Of a DNA stretch of 64,000 nt, positions 1 through 9,995 are shown in pieces. How positions within the stretch are numbered: the stretch's first letter is position 1; the number at the start of each line of letters is the position of its first letter. Both the position numbers and the translations under genes were made by a program. The stretch comes from Phytophthora sp. 'mugwort' (taxonomy: Eukaryota > Oomycota > Peronosporomycetes > Peronosporales > Peronosporaceae): positions 2,976,001 through 3,040,000 of the forward strand of contig JAUCEF010000018.1 of the NCBI GenBank assembly GCA_033558025.1, read 5' to 3'. Below the pieces are notes generated by a model that was not told where the DNA came from, did no database searches, and saw nothing but the letters and a program-made list of their open reading frames with translations.

Positions 1-256
1 AAGGGCATGGCGGCCGCACTGGCAGCCAGTGAGAGCGACAACCAGGTGGACCACGCGGCGGCGCCGGCAGAGCCACTAGAGCCGGATAGAGGCGGCAACC
101 GTACGGTCATGACCATGGGCAGATACAGGTGCGTATGTACTGGCGTCAAGTAGAGGGGCGATGCGTCGTATGCTGACGTACCGTTCGTGTTTGTTCGACA
201 GAGCGGAGATCAAGGAGTCGGAAGGCAATCGTTACATCCGCGATACCGACCTGTAG
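1..256 (+). CDS. 3' end of an unrecognised protein gene (partial)
   Basis: Frame 1 is open from the first base. It joins across a likely 73-nt intron (129-201, GTGCGT...CGACAG) to a terminal exon 202-256 that ends in TAG. The junction codon is AG|A, and the spliced tail reads ...TMGRYRAEIKESEGNRY... and ends in DTDL. Without splicing, the frame stops at the TAG at 151-153. The visible part, about 60 residues, is rich in Ala, Glu and Asp, shows no recognisable domain and looks like a disordered C-terminus. The gene begins left of the window, so its function cannot be read here. The exon join is inferred from splice signals only. Confidence 0.45.
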
Positions 257-812
257 CAAACGATGTGACGTGGAGCAACTGACAGGCTTCAAGAAGTGGT
301 CTACGTACAGGACAGGCCAGGATGAGAGCACCGTACGAATCATTAATGACATCACTTCTACTTATAGGCGACTTATACTTTCTACGTGGTTAAATTGACA
401 CAACATGACTATCCTACGACTACTGTACACGTCGCTGTCTACATGTAGAAGGCACTCACTGTATACACTGTAGCATGACTTGCTACGTACTTCTTCTTTT
501 CTGAAGTACAGTGAGGATTCTTCCCGGTCGAACACGAACACTTGAGATTTGTATACGTAGCTTCACAGTGAAGCTACCGCGGCAGCCAGCCAGTCCCGAA
601 TCACTTGCAAGGCACGAAGACACGAGAAAGAAGCTTCATCTTCTTGTCCGAGGTCTTGTGTCTTGTGTTATTGTACTGTACCGTACCTGGCAGAGCGTGG
701 AGTGAAGGCCAACCTCAGGACCCGCCGCCTTTCTCTGTGTGTTACTGCCGGCTGGCTGCAGAGCGGCTGCAGAGTCTCGGAGGCAAAGCCCATTATTAAC
801 CGGTAGATCTGC
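257..812. other. Intergenic spacer, no gene seen
   Basis: About 560 bp lie between the stop of the upstream partial gene and the kinesin ATG. Only short overlapping reading frames are present, with no family resemblance. It probably holds the 3' UTR of the left gene and the kinesin promoter. I see no clear core promoter element. Confidence 0.5.
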
Positions 813-3800
813 ATGGACGACGACGTGGTGGGTCGGGAGTCGCCGCTCGACGTGCTGGAGCCCGCGCCCGAGTATCCAGCCGAGTCGGAGCTCCACTTTC
901 TCCATCGTGACGACGGGACACGCGTCGCAGACGAGGAGACGGATGACAACGAGTCGATTGATGGGAGTGTCAAGTCGCGCCTCGTCATCTCCACGTCAGG
1001 CCACCTTTCAGGCTCCAAACTGCGGACCCCCACCAAGATCTCGCGGATTCCCACGCCTAGAGGAAGGAACAGCGGCGTCTCGGTCACGTCTGCAGCTTCT
1101 CCCACGGCCAAGACGACCACTAGCAGGCTCGGGATGGCCGCCAGGACCACGCCGCGCGCACTGGAGACGAAGGTCCAACGCGTGGGCACTGCCAGTGACT
1201 TCACCCCGCGCCACGTCGCGGAAGACAAGCGTCCGTCGGCTTTGGAGACCCGACGCGCGTACTCGGCGTCAATAAGGGCGCGCATGCATGGCTCAACTGC
1301 CGACGGAAGCAGCGGCCTTAAGAGGACGAACAGTAATAGTAGTATGAATAGTATCGCGAGCAGTGTCGCGAGCGTCTCGTCATTGTCAAGGTCGAAGAAC
1401 AAACCGCCCACCAGTGCACAGGCCGAGAGGAGGAAGACGCTGCAGGACTTGGTGGAGAGCAACAAAGAAGATCGACGCAGTAGTCTCGGGTCGCAGTCGT
1501 CGTCTTCGTCCATCTCGTCGGCGGCGACGTCAGCGTCGTTCATGTCTGCAGCATCATCAAGAACGCCGTCGTCGAGATTGGGGGCAACGTCCACAAGACG
1601 GAGCGCTCGAAGCTCCTCAGTTACAGCGTCGTCGGCACGCAAGTCAGTGGCTATGACACACAAAGTGTGGCCGGCTACGGCTTCAGCCTTGTCAATGCTT
1701 CCTGAAGATTTTACACTGAGTGAACAGTCGGTGACGGCATTGAAGACCGATCACGAGGTGACGGAGAAAGGGGTGCAGGAACTGCTGTCATATGTGTCGT
1801 CGTCCGCGTCGAGTATGGCGCTGACTACGGCGAATATGAAGGCACGTAAAGAGGAGACGATGCTGTTAAAGGCAGGACTACGCAGGTTGAGTACGCATAC
1901 GGAAGGACTCATGCGGTGCTGCGAAGCTTTTGAGAGGAGGACGTTGGAACAGAACGAGTATGTGGATGCTTCCAGTGCGGAGATTGAGCGTCTGACTGAG
2001 ATGCTCAACTTGGAGCAGAAAAACAAACGCACAAAAGAATCGCTACCAGAGCTCGAGTTGGAAGATTTCCACGGAGAGGGCCCACAGTCCAGATCGCCTC
2101 ACCCCACGTCGGACTCGGAGACTGCATCTACTACCTCGTCACAGAATATCTTCCCGAGATTATCAAGTGAAGAGGCTGATCGCCAGCGTCAAGAAATCCA
2201 AGCGGCGATGCAGGAGGATTCTCCATTATCGGCGTATGTGCGTAATATCCTCAAGAAGGCAACGGACAAGATTGAAGACAAGTGGAGAAGTCGATTCGCC
2301 GAGCAGCTGGTCGAGCACGAACAGGCACTGGCTCAGGAGCGTGAGCGATCGTCCGCTTCCGTGCTCTCCAGCTCGCGGTTGGTGACTGAAACTCTGCATG
2401 GCAAAGACGATGAGCTGAAGGCCATTCAAGAGCTCAACATTAATCTGAACCAGAGGATCCGGCAACTGGAATTGGATCTGGACGCCACTCGCTCGGAGCG
2501 GGATTTCTTCAAGCAGCAGATGGATGACGATGACGATGAGCGATCCTCGAGCGCGCACAGTTTCTGGGAGAAAACTACCGATCTGGCCAAGCAGAACCGC
2601 AATCTGACGGAAGATTTATCCCAGGCGAACAAAACGATCGTCCGCCTGAATGAGGCGATTAAGATTATGAAGACAAAGGCGTCAAGTTTGCGCACTGAGA
2701 ATGGCGACCGCGTGCGTGAGTCCAAGTCCATGGTAGCAGAGAAGAACTTGCTGCATGACAAGCTGGCTGCCATGGAGGCGAAGTTTGAAGATGAAAAGAA
2801 TCGCCGGGAGCAGTTCCAAGTCAACGTGGAGCAGTTGACTGTGGAAAACACAGCCTTGTACGCACAAATGGTGGCCTTACAGACAACACACGAAGCCAAG
2901 ATGGAAGAGCTCCAGGCGCGCTATGAGAAGCGCAACGTCTCCCTTGTGGGTGAAATGAAGCTCCTTCAGGACCAGAACCGACTGATGCGCAAAACTGAGC
3001 CAAGCAACCAACGAGAGACGTACGGCAGTAGCAGCGCCAGCGGGTCGGTTTATGGTAGTAGCGTTATCTCTACGATACGAGCTGATGACGAGGAAAGAAC
3101 GCAACGTATTCAAGAACTGACGGACGAGCTTCTTGCGGCCCGGCAAGAGCTGTCAGAGAAGTCTAATTTGATTGCTGAGCTGGAAATGAAAGTGGCCGAA
3201 GGCGAAGTAATCCGCCGCAAGCTGCACAACACTATTCAAGAACTCCGAGGCAATATTCGCGTTCATGTGAGGTTGCGTCCGTTCCTGCGATCGGACGGCG
3301 ACGAAGCGACGGCGGAGCACCCTGAGCCGGCCATGATGTGCGACACATTTGCCTCGACGCTCACGACGAACGTGGAGAACCCACACACGTTTGCATTCGA
3401 TAAGATTTACGGCCAGTCGGACTCGCAGGAGTTTGTGTTCAAGGACGTGTCTGATTTTATCCAGTCGGCAATGGATGGCTACAACGTGTGCATTTTTGCG
3501 TATGGCCAGACGGGCTCTGGTAAGACGCACACCATGCAAGGAAGCGGCAAGGCACAAATGCGCGGCATCATCCCGCGCTCGATTGATCTCATTATTAATT
3601 GCTGCGAGGAGCTGACGGCGATGGGGTGGAACTTTTCGCTCATGGTGACATTTTACGAGATTTACAATGAAACTATCCGTGATTTGCTCAAAATGGATGC
3701 AGACTCGGACGTCAAGCACAATATTCGCACGGACAGTCGTGGCCGAAACTACGTGGAAGGACTGACTGAGGTGTACATTGATTTTGATCAGGCAGCCGAG

Positions 3801-4394
3801 CAGGTGGACGAGATTGTGAACTTGGCGGCATGCAACCGCTCAGTGGACCGCACGGACATGAACGCCCACTCATCGCGTAGCCACAGCATCTTTGCGCTCA
3901 AGATTCGTGGGTTTAATGAGGCACAAAACACTGAGGTCGAGGGGACTCTGAGTCTGGTTGATCTCGCTGGTAGCGAGCGCTTAAGTCGGTCCCATGCTAC
4001 GGGCAGCCGATTGAAGGAGGCGCAGGCCATTAACAAGAGTCTGAGTGCTCTAGCTGACGTGTTTCAGGCCCTTGCCAAGAAGTCATCTCATGTCCCGTAC
4101 CGTAACAGCAAACTCACGTATGCATTGCAGCCTGCGCTCTCAGGCGAAGGTAAGACGTTGATGATGGCCAATCTCTCGCCTACGTACGCGTCGCTGGACG
4201 AGTCGTTGTGCAGTATGCGCTTTGCGGAGAAGGTGAGCCAGTGCGAGCTTGGCGCCCCTGTGCGTCAGATCAAGACGACAAGGCGCCAGTCGTTGGGTCC
4301 TGGAGATTTTGCTCGTAACAGTATAAAAAGCTCACCTCCGCTTGAGAACCGACGGAGCACGTTCACCCCAGGCGCGCTGAGAAAGCTGCTATGA
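813..4394 (+). CDS. Kinesin with C-terminal motor (kinesin-14 type)
   Basis: Single exon, 1,193 residues. The first 300 or so residues are Ser/Thr/Arg-rich and probably disordered, perhaps a microtubule-binding tail. Coiled-coil heptads run from about 360 to 800, with breaks. The motor begins at NIRVHVRLRPF (about 814) and carries the P-loop GQTGSGKT (about 898), switch I NAHSSRSHS and switch II LVDLAGSE, and ends near the C-terminus. A motor placed at the C-terminus directly after a coiled coil is the hallmark of kinesin-14, which in known members moves toward microtubule minus ends and works in spindles. The assignment rests on motor order and motifs; direction of movement is inferred from the family. 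The lack of introns in 3.6 kb is notable beside intron-rich neighbours. Confidence 0.93.
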   Translation: MDDDVVGRESPLDVLEPAPEYPAESELHFLHRDDGTRVADEETDDNESIDGSVKSRLVISTSGHLSGSKLRTPTKISRIPTPRGRNSGVSVTSAASPTAKTTTSRLGMAARTTPRALETKVQRVGTASDFTPRHVAEDKRPSALETRRAYSASIRARMHGSTADGSSGLKRTNSNSSMNSIASSVASVSSLSRSKNKPPTSAQAERRKTLQDLVESNKEDRRSSLGSQSSSSSISSAATSASFMSAASSRTPSSRLGATSTRRSARSSSVTASSARKSVAMTHKVWPATASALSMLPEDFTLSEQSVTALKTDHEVTEKGVQELLSYVSSSASSMALTTANMKARKEETMLLKAGLRRLSTHTEGLMRCCEAFERRTLEQNEYVDASSAEIERLTEMLNLEQKNKRTKESLPELELEDFHGEGPQSRSPHPTSDSETASTTSSQNIFPRLSSEEADRQRQEIQAAMQEDSPLSAYVRNILKKATDKIEDKWRSRFAEQLVEHEQALAQERERSSASVLSSSRLVTETLHGKDDELKAIQELNINLNQRIRQLELDLDATRSERDFFKQQMDDDDDERSSSAHSFWEKTTDLAKQNRNLTEDLSQANKTIVRLNEAIKIMKTKASSLRTENGDRVRESKSMVAEKNLLHDKLAAMEAKFEDEKNRREQFQVNVEQLTVENTALYAQMVALQTTHEAKMEELQARYEKRNVSLVGEMKLLQDQNRLMRKTEPSNQRETYGSSSASGSVYGSSVISTIRADDEERTQRIQELTDELLAARQELSEKSNLIAELEMKVAEGEVIRRKLHNTIQELRGNIRVHVRLRPFLRSDGDEATAEHPEPAMMCDTFASTLTTNVENPHTFAFDKIYGQSDSQEFVFKDVSDFIQSAMDGYNVCIFAYGQTGSGKTHTMQGSGKAQMRGIIPRSIDLIINCCEELTAMGWNFSLMVTFYEIYNETIRDLLKMDADSDVKHNIRTDSRGRNYVEGLTEVYIDFDQAAEQVDEIVNLAACNRSVDRTDMNAHSSRSHSIFALKIRGFNEAQNTEVEGTLSLVDLAGSERLSRSHATGSRLKEAQAINKSLSALADVFQALAKKSSHVPYRNSKLTYALQPALSGEGKTLMMANLSPTYASLDESLCSMRFAEKVSQCELGAPVRQIKTTRRQSLGPGDFARNSIKSSPPLENRRSTFTPGALRKLL

Positions 4395-4665
4395 GAGACT
4401 GATGAGCATTTTTTGCTGAACGAGATCCTGAATGTCAAATTGCTCTGAATTATGCAACTTATGGTCAAAAAATGGAGCCAGACGGAGCTCCGGGAAGAAA
4501 AGCAAGAAACAAGATGTGCGTGGATGCTTTTATTTTTTTTAATTTTGTGAAGACTAAAAAATGCGAGAGTTGAATGAACTGGCCACTGTTTGAAGTAAAA
4601 GCAGGGTTTTGGCGTTCTCGAATTGGTGTTTTATCGTGACGTTTTGCATATTGGGTCTGGTAGGA

Positions 4666-4983
4666 TCACTCGGTGTGTTCCTTGGGGGCTGGAGGGTTGA
4701 ACCATCCGAAGTAGGAGATTAAGAGCGCGAGATACACGGCCGTGCAGAGGGTGCAGACAAACAACGTGACGATGTAAACTCCGGAGCCTTCGGGGCCTGA
4801 TGGAAGCGCCCCCTTCTCGTCGTATGCATCACTGGAATAACCGTATTCGAGTGCAATCGGGAAGCCAACGATCCACCACATCAGCTGCGTCGTGATGAGA
4901 TTGAACGTCCAGCCCGAGTTGTCCAGGACAAAGTGGACAATAGATTTGGCCGGAGACGCGGGCATGCTGGCTGCGCGGTCCAT
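4666..4983 (-). CDS. Small two-helix membrane protein, unknown function
   Basis: 105 residues in one exon. Two hydrophobic stretches are visible: a weak one around 27-45 (NLITTQLMWWIVGFPIAL) and a strong one around 70-92 (VYIVTLFVCTLCTAVYLALL). The end, NPPAPKEHTE, is polar. I do not recognise the family. It reads toward the kinesin gene, with about 270 bp between the two stops, and on the same strand as the proteasome gene upstream. The ATG at 4983 gives a plausible short cytosolic N-terminus, but an upstream exon cannot be excluded. The hydrophobic pattern and open frame argue for a real gene, but with no family match this stays moderate. Confidence 0.5.
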   Translation of the reverse strand: MDRAASMPASPAKSIVHFVLDNSGWTFNLITTQLMWWIVGFPIALEYGYSSDAYDEKGALPSGPEGSGVYIVTLFVCTLCTAVYLALLISYFGWFNPPAPKEHTE

Positions 4984-5360
4984 AATGTGCTATCTGTCGA
5001 AGTTTCCGGATTGGAGGGCTTGACTTGGCAAGTCTTGGTCTATAAGCGAGCAGCCGCAAGACGGGAATGAAGCGACGCCTCACTTGGGATGATCATGCTT
5101 CATCGTCCGTTACCGCTTTCTGCTTTTAGCCTGCAACAATGCGAAAAGACTGCAGTATTTGCTTAAGGCAAAGCATACAAATACAGTTTAAAGATTAACC
5201 AACAAAAAAGAAATCTGACCACGTAGCACCAGGTGAACAGTGATCAATACAAATGAGGCCTCAACACGATACCGTTCAGCTGTAACGCATTGTTTGCCTA
5301 TTGTTTACTTCTTCTGTGCCTGGGTTTTAACGTCCCACGCAAGCAAACGGGTCGGGGTTT
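4984..5360. other. Spacer between two minus-strand genes
   Basis: About 377 bp, AT-richer than its neighbours. It should hold the 3' UTR of the proteasome gene and the promoter of the small membrane protein. No reading frame with protein character is seen. Confidence 0.45.
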
Positions 5361-6309
5361 TTAGTCACGTTCGCTGATGGCAGTCAAGTGCACCTCGATC
5401 TCGTCCTCAGTTAGACTACGGAACCTCTGGCCTTGCACCACGACGCCCACCTCGATCTCGTTGGGGCGGAAGTCTGCTGACAGCACCGACTGCAGACACG
5501 TGATGGCCGTGTGCAGAGTCGTCTCGTAGTCCATAGTCGGGTTGGATTTAATCTTCTTCTCGAGGTAATTCTGTGCTTCCTGCTCCTTGACGCCCGCGGC
5601 CGTGGCCTTGTAACCCCAGAAGTGGCCAGCCGGGTCGATCTTGAAGAGCTGGGGGCCCTTCTCGTCGTCCACGCTGATGAGCATCGTGATGACGCCGAAA
5701 GCACGCATGGACGCGTGTTGCGTGTACACTTGCGCCACATCGGCGATACGTTTGGCTAGCACGTGGCACGGGACCTTGTAGCCGAACTTGTTCTCGAACT
5801 CGTGGGCCTCATAACGCAGACGCTGAACCTGTGCCTTCGAGTCGGCTGGCAGAGGCAATATCAACAACAAATTAGCCACGTTTTCTCTCTGAATTCGACA
5901 ACACAGCACCGTATACGCACCGTAGAGACCCGTCATCAGGCAGCCGATCTCGGGCGTGATCTGGAACACATTAGTGACCGAGTCGGGCTCGATCAGCTTG
6001 TCCTGTATCGATGAACAACATCGTCAGCGTGGATTCTGCAGTGCAGAGTATCCAAGGCGGCTAATTCTCTACCTGCACTTTCTTCTGGGTGACAAAGACG
6101 ACGCTGTCCTCGCCGCGCACGGCAACCGACGTGAGCGTGGACTCCTTGGCGGCGCGGAACGCGTACTCTGAAAGAGAAACAGTGGATTAATTTACTGTGC
6201 TGTGTTGTAATAGGCGGATGCACAGCGCTACATCCAACGCACCGATCTGGTAGAGTCGCCCTTCCGGCGAGAAGATGGTGATGTGGCGGTCGTATCCGTC
6301 TCCAGGCAT
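5361..6309 (-). CDS. PSMA6: 20S proteasome subunit alpha type-6 (alpha1)
   Basis: Four exons on the minus strand: 6309-6243, 6167-6073, 6002-5921 and 5845-5361; introns are 70-75 nt with GT-AG ends. The joined frame is 242 residues, the usual alpha-subunit length. It starts with the alpha-type N-terminal signature [21 protein letters not shown] and includes GEDSVVFVTQKKV, PEIGCLMTGLYADS, KRIADVAQVYTQ, DPAGHFWGYKATAAGVK and the end LTAISERD. These match PSMA6 rather than the other alpha subunits. Alpha subunits form the gated outer rings of the 20S core and have no catalytic threonine, as seen here. Its start faces that of the allantoinase gene across about 190 bp, so the two probably share a promoter region. 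Confidence 0.96.
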
Positions 6310-6391
6310 GGCTCTAAACTGCGCTTCCTGACGTCGTGTAGCTGCTTGATCCTTTTGCTTCTCCCCCCTTGGCTTTGCGATCCAAGAAGGC

Positions 6392-6408
6392 GATGTACTA
6401 TGTACATC
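6392..6408. repeat. 17-bp palindrome in a divergent promoter
   Basis: GATGTAC-TAT-GTACATC is a perfect dyad with 7-bp arms and a 3-base centre. It lies between the start codons of PSMA6 (minus, 6309) and the allantoinase (plus, 6503). The position suggests a transcription-factor site or a small hairpin; the factor is unknown. Confidence 0.6.
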
Positions 6409-6502
6409 CGTCAATATACGAATACGTGGTCCACCTAATAGTACTTATCACATACTTCTCATGAAAGCTGCGCATCACCACTTCAACACAAACCCTCGTA
6501 AC

Positions 6503-7438
6503 ATGGCGGACCTGACCGTGACGCGAGACCTCGTGGGCTACGGCGCGCGCGGGTTCGACCCCAAGTGGCCCGACGACAAGAAGCTGGCGCTGCAGTTCGT
6601 ACTCAATTACGAGGAGGGCGGCGAGAACTGCCTGCTAAACGGCGACGCCGCGTCCGAGCACCTGCTGTCGGATATCGTGGGGGCCGCGCCTTACGAGGGG
6701 CAGCGCCACATGAATATGGAGTCGCTGTACGAATACGGAAGCCGCGCAGGGTTCTGGCGGATGCATCGCGCGTTCACGCAGCGTCAGATGCCGCTCACCG
6801 TATACGCGGTGGGTCTCGCACTCGAGAAAAACCCGGAGGCGGCGCGGGCTATGAAGGATGCCGGATGGGAGGTCGCCAGCCACGGATACCGCTGGATCGA
6901 CTACCAGAATGTAGATGAAGCCACGCAACGCGAACATATCCGCAAGACTGTGGTCATCCATGAGAAGCTGCTGGGCAAGCGACCAGTGGGCATCTACCAG
7001 GGCAAGCCGAACGTCAACACCCGTCGCCTGGTGGTCGAGGAAGGAGGTTTCCTGTACGATGCAGACGCCTACAATGACGACCTGCCGTACTGGAACACGC
7101 AGTTTGGACGTCCGCATCTCGTGATCCCATACACGCTCAACAACAACGACATGAAGTTCGTGTCGCCTCAGGGTTTTAACTCCGGAGACCAGTTCTTCAC
7201 CTACTTGAAGGACGCGTTTGATGTGATGCTGGCTGAAGGACGAGCTGGACAACCCAAGATGATGTCGGTTGGACTGCACTGCCGTGTGGTGGGCCACCCG
7301 GGCCGCATGGCCGCTCTGCTGCGCTTCCTCGACTACGTCCAGAGCTTCCAAGATGTCTGGATCTGCAAACGCGAGGATATCGCGCGTCACTGGTACAAGA
7401 CGCACTACCCGCGCAACACTGCTGACTCCAAGCTGTAA
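6503..7438 (+). CDS. puuE-like: PuuE-type allantoinase (polysaccharide-deacetylase fold)
   Basis: One exon; 311 residues from the ATG at 6503, or 325 from an in-frame ATG at 6461 (the 6503 start begins closer to the family's usual start). Family-typical blocks run in order: LALQFVLNYEEGGENC, AAPYEGQRHMNMESLYEYGSR, GWEVASHGYRWIDYQ, VNTRRLVVEEGGFLYDAD, DDLPYW, QGFNSGDQFFTYLKDAF, PKMMSVGLHCRVVGHPGR and DIARHW. In bacteria, PuuE hydrolyses allantoin to allantoate without the metal centre of the amidohydrolase-type enzyme, in purine breakdown. Substrate is inferred from the family. The very close match to bacterial proteins and the lack of introns would fit ancient transfer from bacteria, but this was not tested. 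The gene reads convergently with the UVRAG-like gene. Confidence 0.93.
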   Translation: MADLTVTRDLVGYGARGFDPKWPDDKKLALQFVLNYEEGGENCLLNGDAASEHLLSDIVGAAPYEGQRHMNMESLYEYGSRAGFWRMHRAFTQRQMPLTVYAVGLALEKNPEAARAMKDAGWEVASHGYRWIDYQNVDEATQREHIRKTVVIHEKLLGKRPVGIYQGKPNVNTRRLVVEEGGFLYDADAYNDDLPYWNTQFGRPHLVIPYTLNNNDMKFVSPQGFNSGDQFFTYLKDAFDVMLAEGRAGQPKMMSVGLHCRVVGHPGRMAALLRFLDYVQSFQDVWICKREDIARHWYKTHYPRNTADSKL

Positions 7439-7605
7439 GATGTGTCGTGGTGTAACGTGCACAGAAGACCAGTGTGCAATGAATGGAAAAAGAAACAGCG
7501 TCTAACTAGTATTACGCCACTATTGTTGAGTGGTCAATGTTTGCTGGTCTTGTCAGCTCCAGGCTTGCTTCGCTTAAGAGTATTCATGCATAGGAAACGT
7601 TCAGT

Positions 7606-9457
7606 CTACCTGGGCACGATGGCACCTGGGTCGAGGCCGTTGCTACAACTCGCGTTGCTTAGATTCCGATCGCTAGCAAGCCATGCACTCTCGGCATCTG
7701 TGAGTGCCTTCAATCGAGCCAAGATAGGCGCTTCTTGTGTAGGATCCAAGCTTCGTGCAAACAAAAGCTGTGTTCCAACGCATACAAAAGCAGCGTCAGA
7801 ATATAGCTAGCATACACACAGCAATAAAGTCAACACGATCCGTCCCGTACCTGCTCCACGTCCTTGCGAAGAAAACGAATGGCTTTCTCGTGGCGGTCTT
7901 TCTCAACACCTTTCTTGTACAAAGGATACTCGCCCTGAAGGTCGTTAATCTCGTCCTTGAGGAAGGACCGTGATGAGTATGGCACCACGCGATAACGAAG
8001 ATTCACTTGGAGGTACTTGCTGAGCATGAAGACCAGGTGCGCAATGTATCCAAGAGCAGTGGAGATCATCTCCTCGTCGTTTCGACCACCACCTGTGAGG
8101 TCCGAGTTGGCTATACGGATACCGCGAATACTGTACTCACCGGCACCTACATACTCAATGGGGTATACGGTGCCTAGCTGCTTGACGAGCATTGCCTGCC
8201 GGGAACGGATCTTGTGTGCTGCACGTAACACCTCAACTCGACGCTCGAGGATGTTTTGACGCTCGTCCTTGTAGCGCATACTCATCTGCATGGTGCTCAC
8301 AAGCGCCTTTGGGATGTGGATATCCGTCTCGAAAGTCTTACGCTCGTCCTGCATCACAGCCTTCAGTCGCGCTAATGTGTGCTGCTTCTCTGCCACTTGC
8401 GCTCTTGCTAATCGAACACGCTCCTCGAGTGCCGTTCGCTGCTGCTCGCGCGCAATGCGTTGCTGAGAGTGGAGCAGTTTGTTCCGAATGCGTTCCTTCA
8501 GATCTGCATTTGTCTTGGTCAGCTCAGTGATCTTCTGTCTTGTTGTCATAATGTGTTCTAGCGCATCCACGCCTTTGTGCAGACTGTAGTCTTTCAATGG
8601 GATGGCCGAGCCTTTCCTTCGTGAGTGTTTAGGCGCGATGACACCCGTTTCAGCCAGCAGTTCAAGCACCTCGCGGTGCACGTACGTGTGGCCCGAGAAC
8701 TCAAACAAGCACGTGTTCAATGGCAGATTCGTCAGATCCGTTAGTGCTACTGGCAGCGGCTCGAGCTCTCGCATTCCAAAGCTCAGACTCAGAATATCCT
8801 CTTCAAACACATCGCCATTAGAGCTGCTCGCGTGCGTCGGTGTCTCGGTGTCTGTCATGCCATCGTTCGTGCCCGAGTCGTCGGCCTCATCGAAACTGTC
8901 TTTGGCATCCGCGAATGATCGCGAGTTGTTGATCGGATGATCATCTCCGAAGGACAAGCGGTCGCTCAAGGCACGTGACTTGCGTCGCGGCCGCTTCGCC
9001 GCCATGCGGTCGTGCACACGCACTACGACAACATCGAATCTAGTGCCTCCACTTAGCAGCGTCTCCACTCCTTTAAGCCCAGCGTCGCTGTCGTCGTCCT
9101 CGGACTGGAACGGCACCCACACGGGATTCAGTGTGTCATGCGCCACTTCGCTCTCGTACACCACGCGGCCGTCCACCACTGTAACCACGTTACAAGAAAG
9201 CTTTGTAAGCACCATATCACTCTAATACATTGATCTCTGGACACCGGCCTACCTAGTTTAAAGTAGACGTTGAGCAGTGAGTCGCCGCTGGTGCCATAGA
9301 CCGACAGGTTGCGCATGCTGAAGCCGCTGAGCTGTTGCAGCGTGACAGTGGCCGAGCGACCGGCAGGTGGCTGCGTGCTCCACGAGGGCGCAATGCTGCT
9401 GGCGGTCAGATTGATGGCCCCGCCGAAGCTGCCGGCGATGCTGGACGGCGTGATCAT
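7606..9457 (-). CDS. UVRAG/Vps38-like subunit of the Vps34 PI3-kinase complex II
   Basis: Three exons: 9457-9253, 9178-7851 and 7767-7606; introns 74 and 83 nt; 564 residues. The N-terminus looks like a C2 domain (about 20-130: LQQLSGFSMRNLSVYG, then YFKLVVDGRVVYESEVAHDTLNPVW). A coiled coil with many Arg, Gln and Glu lies at about 270-400. The UVRAG/Atg14-type C-terminal module follows (ISTALGYIAHLVFMLSKYLQV, LRYRVVPYSSRS, PLYKKG, AIRFLRKDVEQLLFARSLD). C2, coiled coil and this module in that order mark the UVRAG/Vps38 group, which with Vps34, Vps15 and Beclin makes PI3P on endosomes. Splicing of the last exon restores the conserved DVEQLLFARSLD; reading on without it ends at once. Atg14 is the alternative but normally lacks a C2 domain. 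Confidence 0.85.
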
Positions 9458-9918
9458 GGTAAGAGGCGGACCTGCTCAGCGTCGAGCGTTCTTCGGGCGC
9501 GCGTCCTTTCCGTCTCAAGTATCGATGAGAGCTCGCAGCGGAGACAGCGTCCAGTTGTCGAACACTCGGTGACGTCTGCTGCTGCAGGCGGAGGACAGCG
9601 CGCCACTGTCGCGCGTCGTTAGCGGCACTCTACAGTGTAGAGTCGACTCACCTGGGGGGAAGAAGCGGGCTTTTTAACTCGCTGGAAAGATGGCACCGAA
9701 TGTACAATGTCATGAGCCTTTTATCAAATCGTAGTCGTAGTTTGTCTACCATCACCGGACGCAACCGAAATAGAGAGGGCAGCGATTGGACGATATGTGT
9801 GAGCGAGTTTTGGCCAGTAGAGGACAAGGCAACTTCAACGTTTTGTTTTGGCCCGGCAAGCCGTTGCATGGGGCTACTAGCACTGAGGCCGGTAGGCTAA
9901 GCTAGGTGAGAAGCATGA

Positions 9919-9933
9919 GGGCAAATCTTGCCC
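9919..9933. repeat. GGGCAA-atc-TTGCCC dyad
   Basis: A perfect 6-bp inverted repeat with a 3-base centre. Its inner 13-mer differs at one base from the dyad at 9983-9995, which suggests a repeated binding site. Confidence 0.55.
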
Positions 9934-9982
9934 CTATTAGCGCCGGCGGGCCAGTAGGTTGTCGCGACGTGTGCAGAATGGT

Positions 9983-9995
9983 GGCAAGTCTTGCC
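9983..9995. repeat. GGCAAG-t-CTTGCC dyad
   Basis: A perfect 6-bp inverted repeat around one central base, 50 bp downstream of a near-identical dyad. Confidence 0.55.

Noticed and set aside
668..1663. 331-codon open frame on the minus strand across the kinesin N-terminus
   Set aside because: It mirrors the Ser/Arg-rich coding strand and lacks domains. The plus-strand kinesin is certain, so this is a compositional shadow.
6635..7462. 275-codon minus-strand frame over the allantoinase
   Set aside because: It is antisense to a strongly conserved protein and has no family character.
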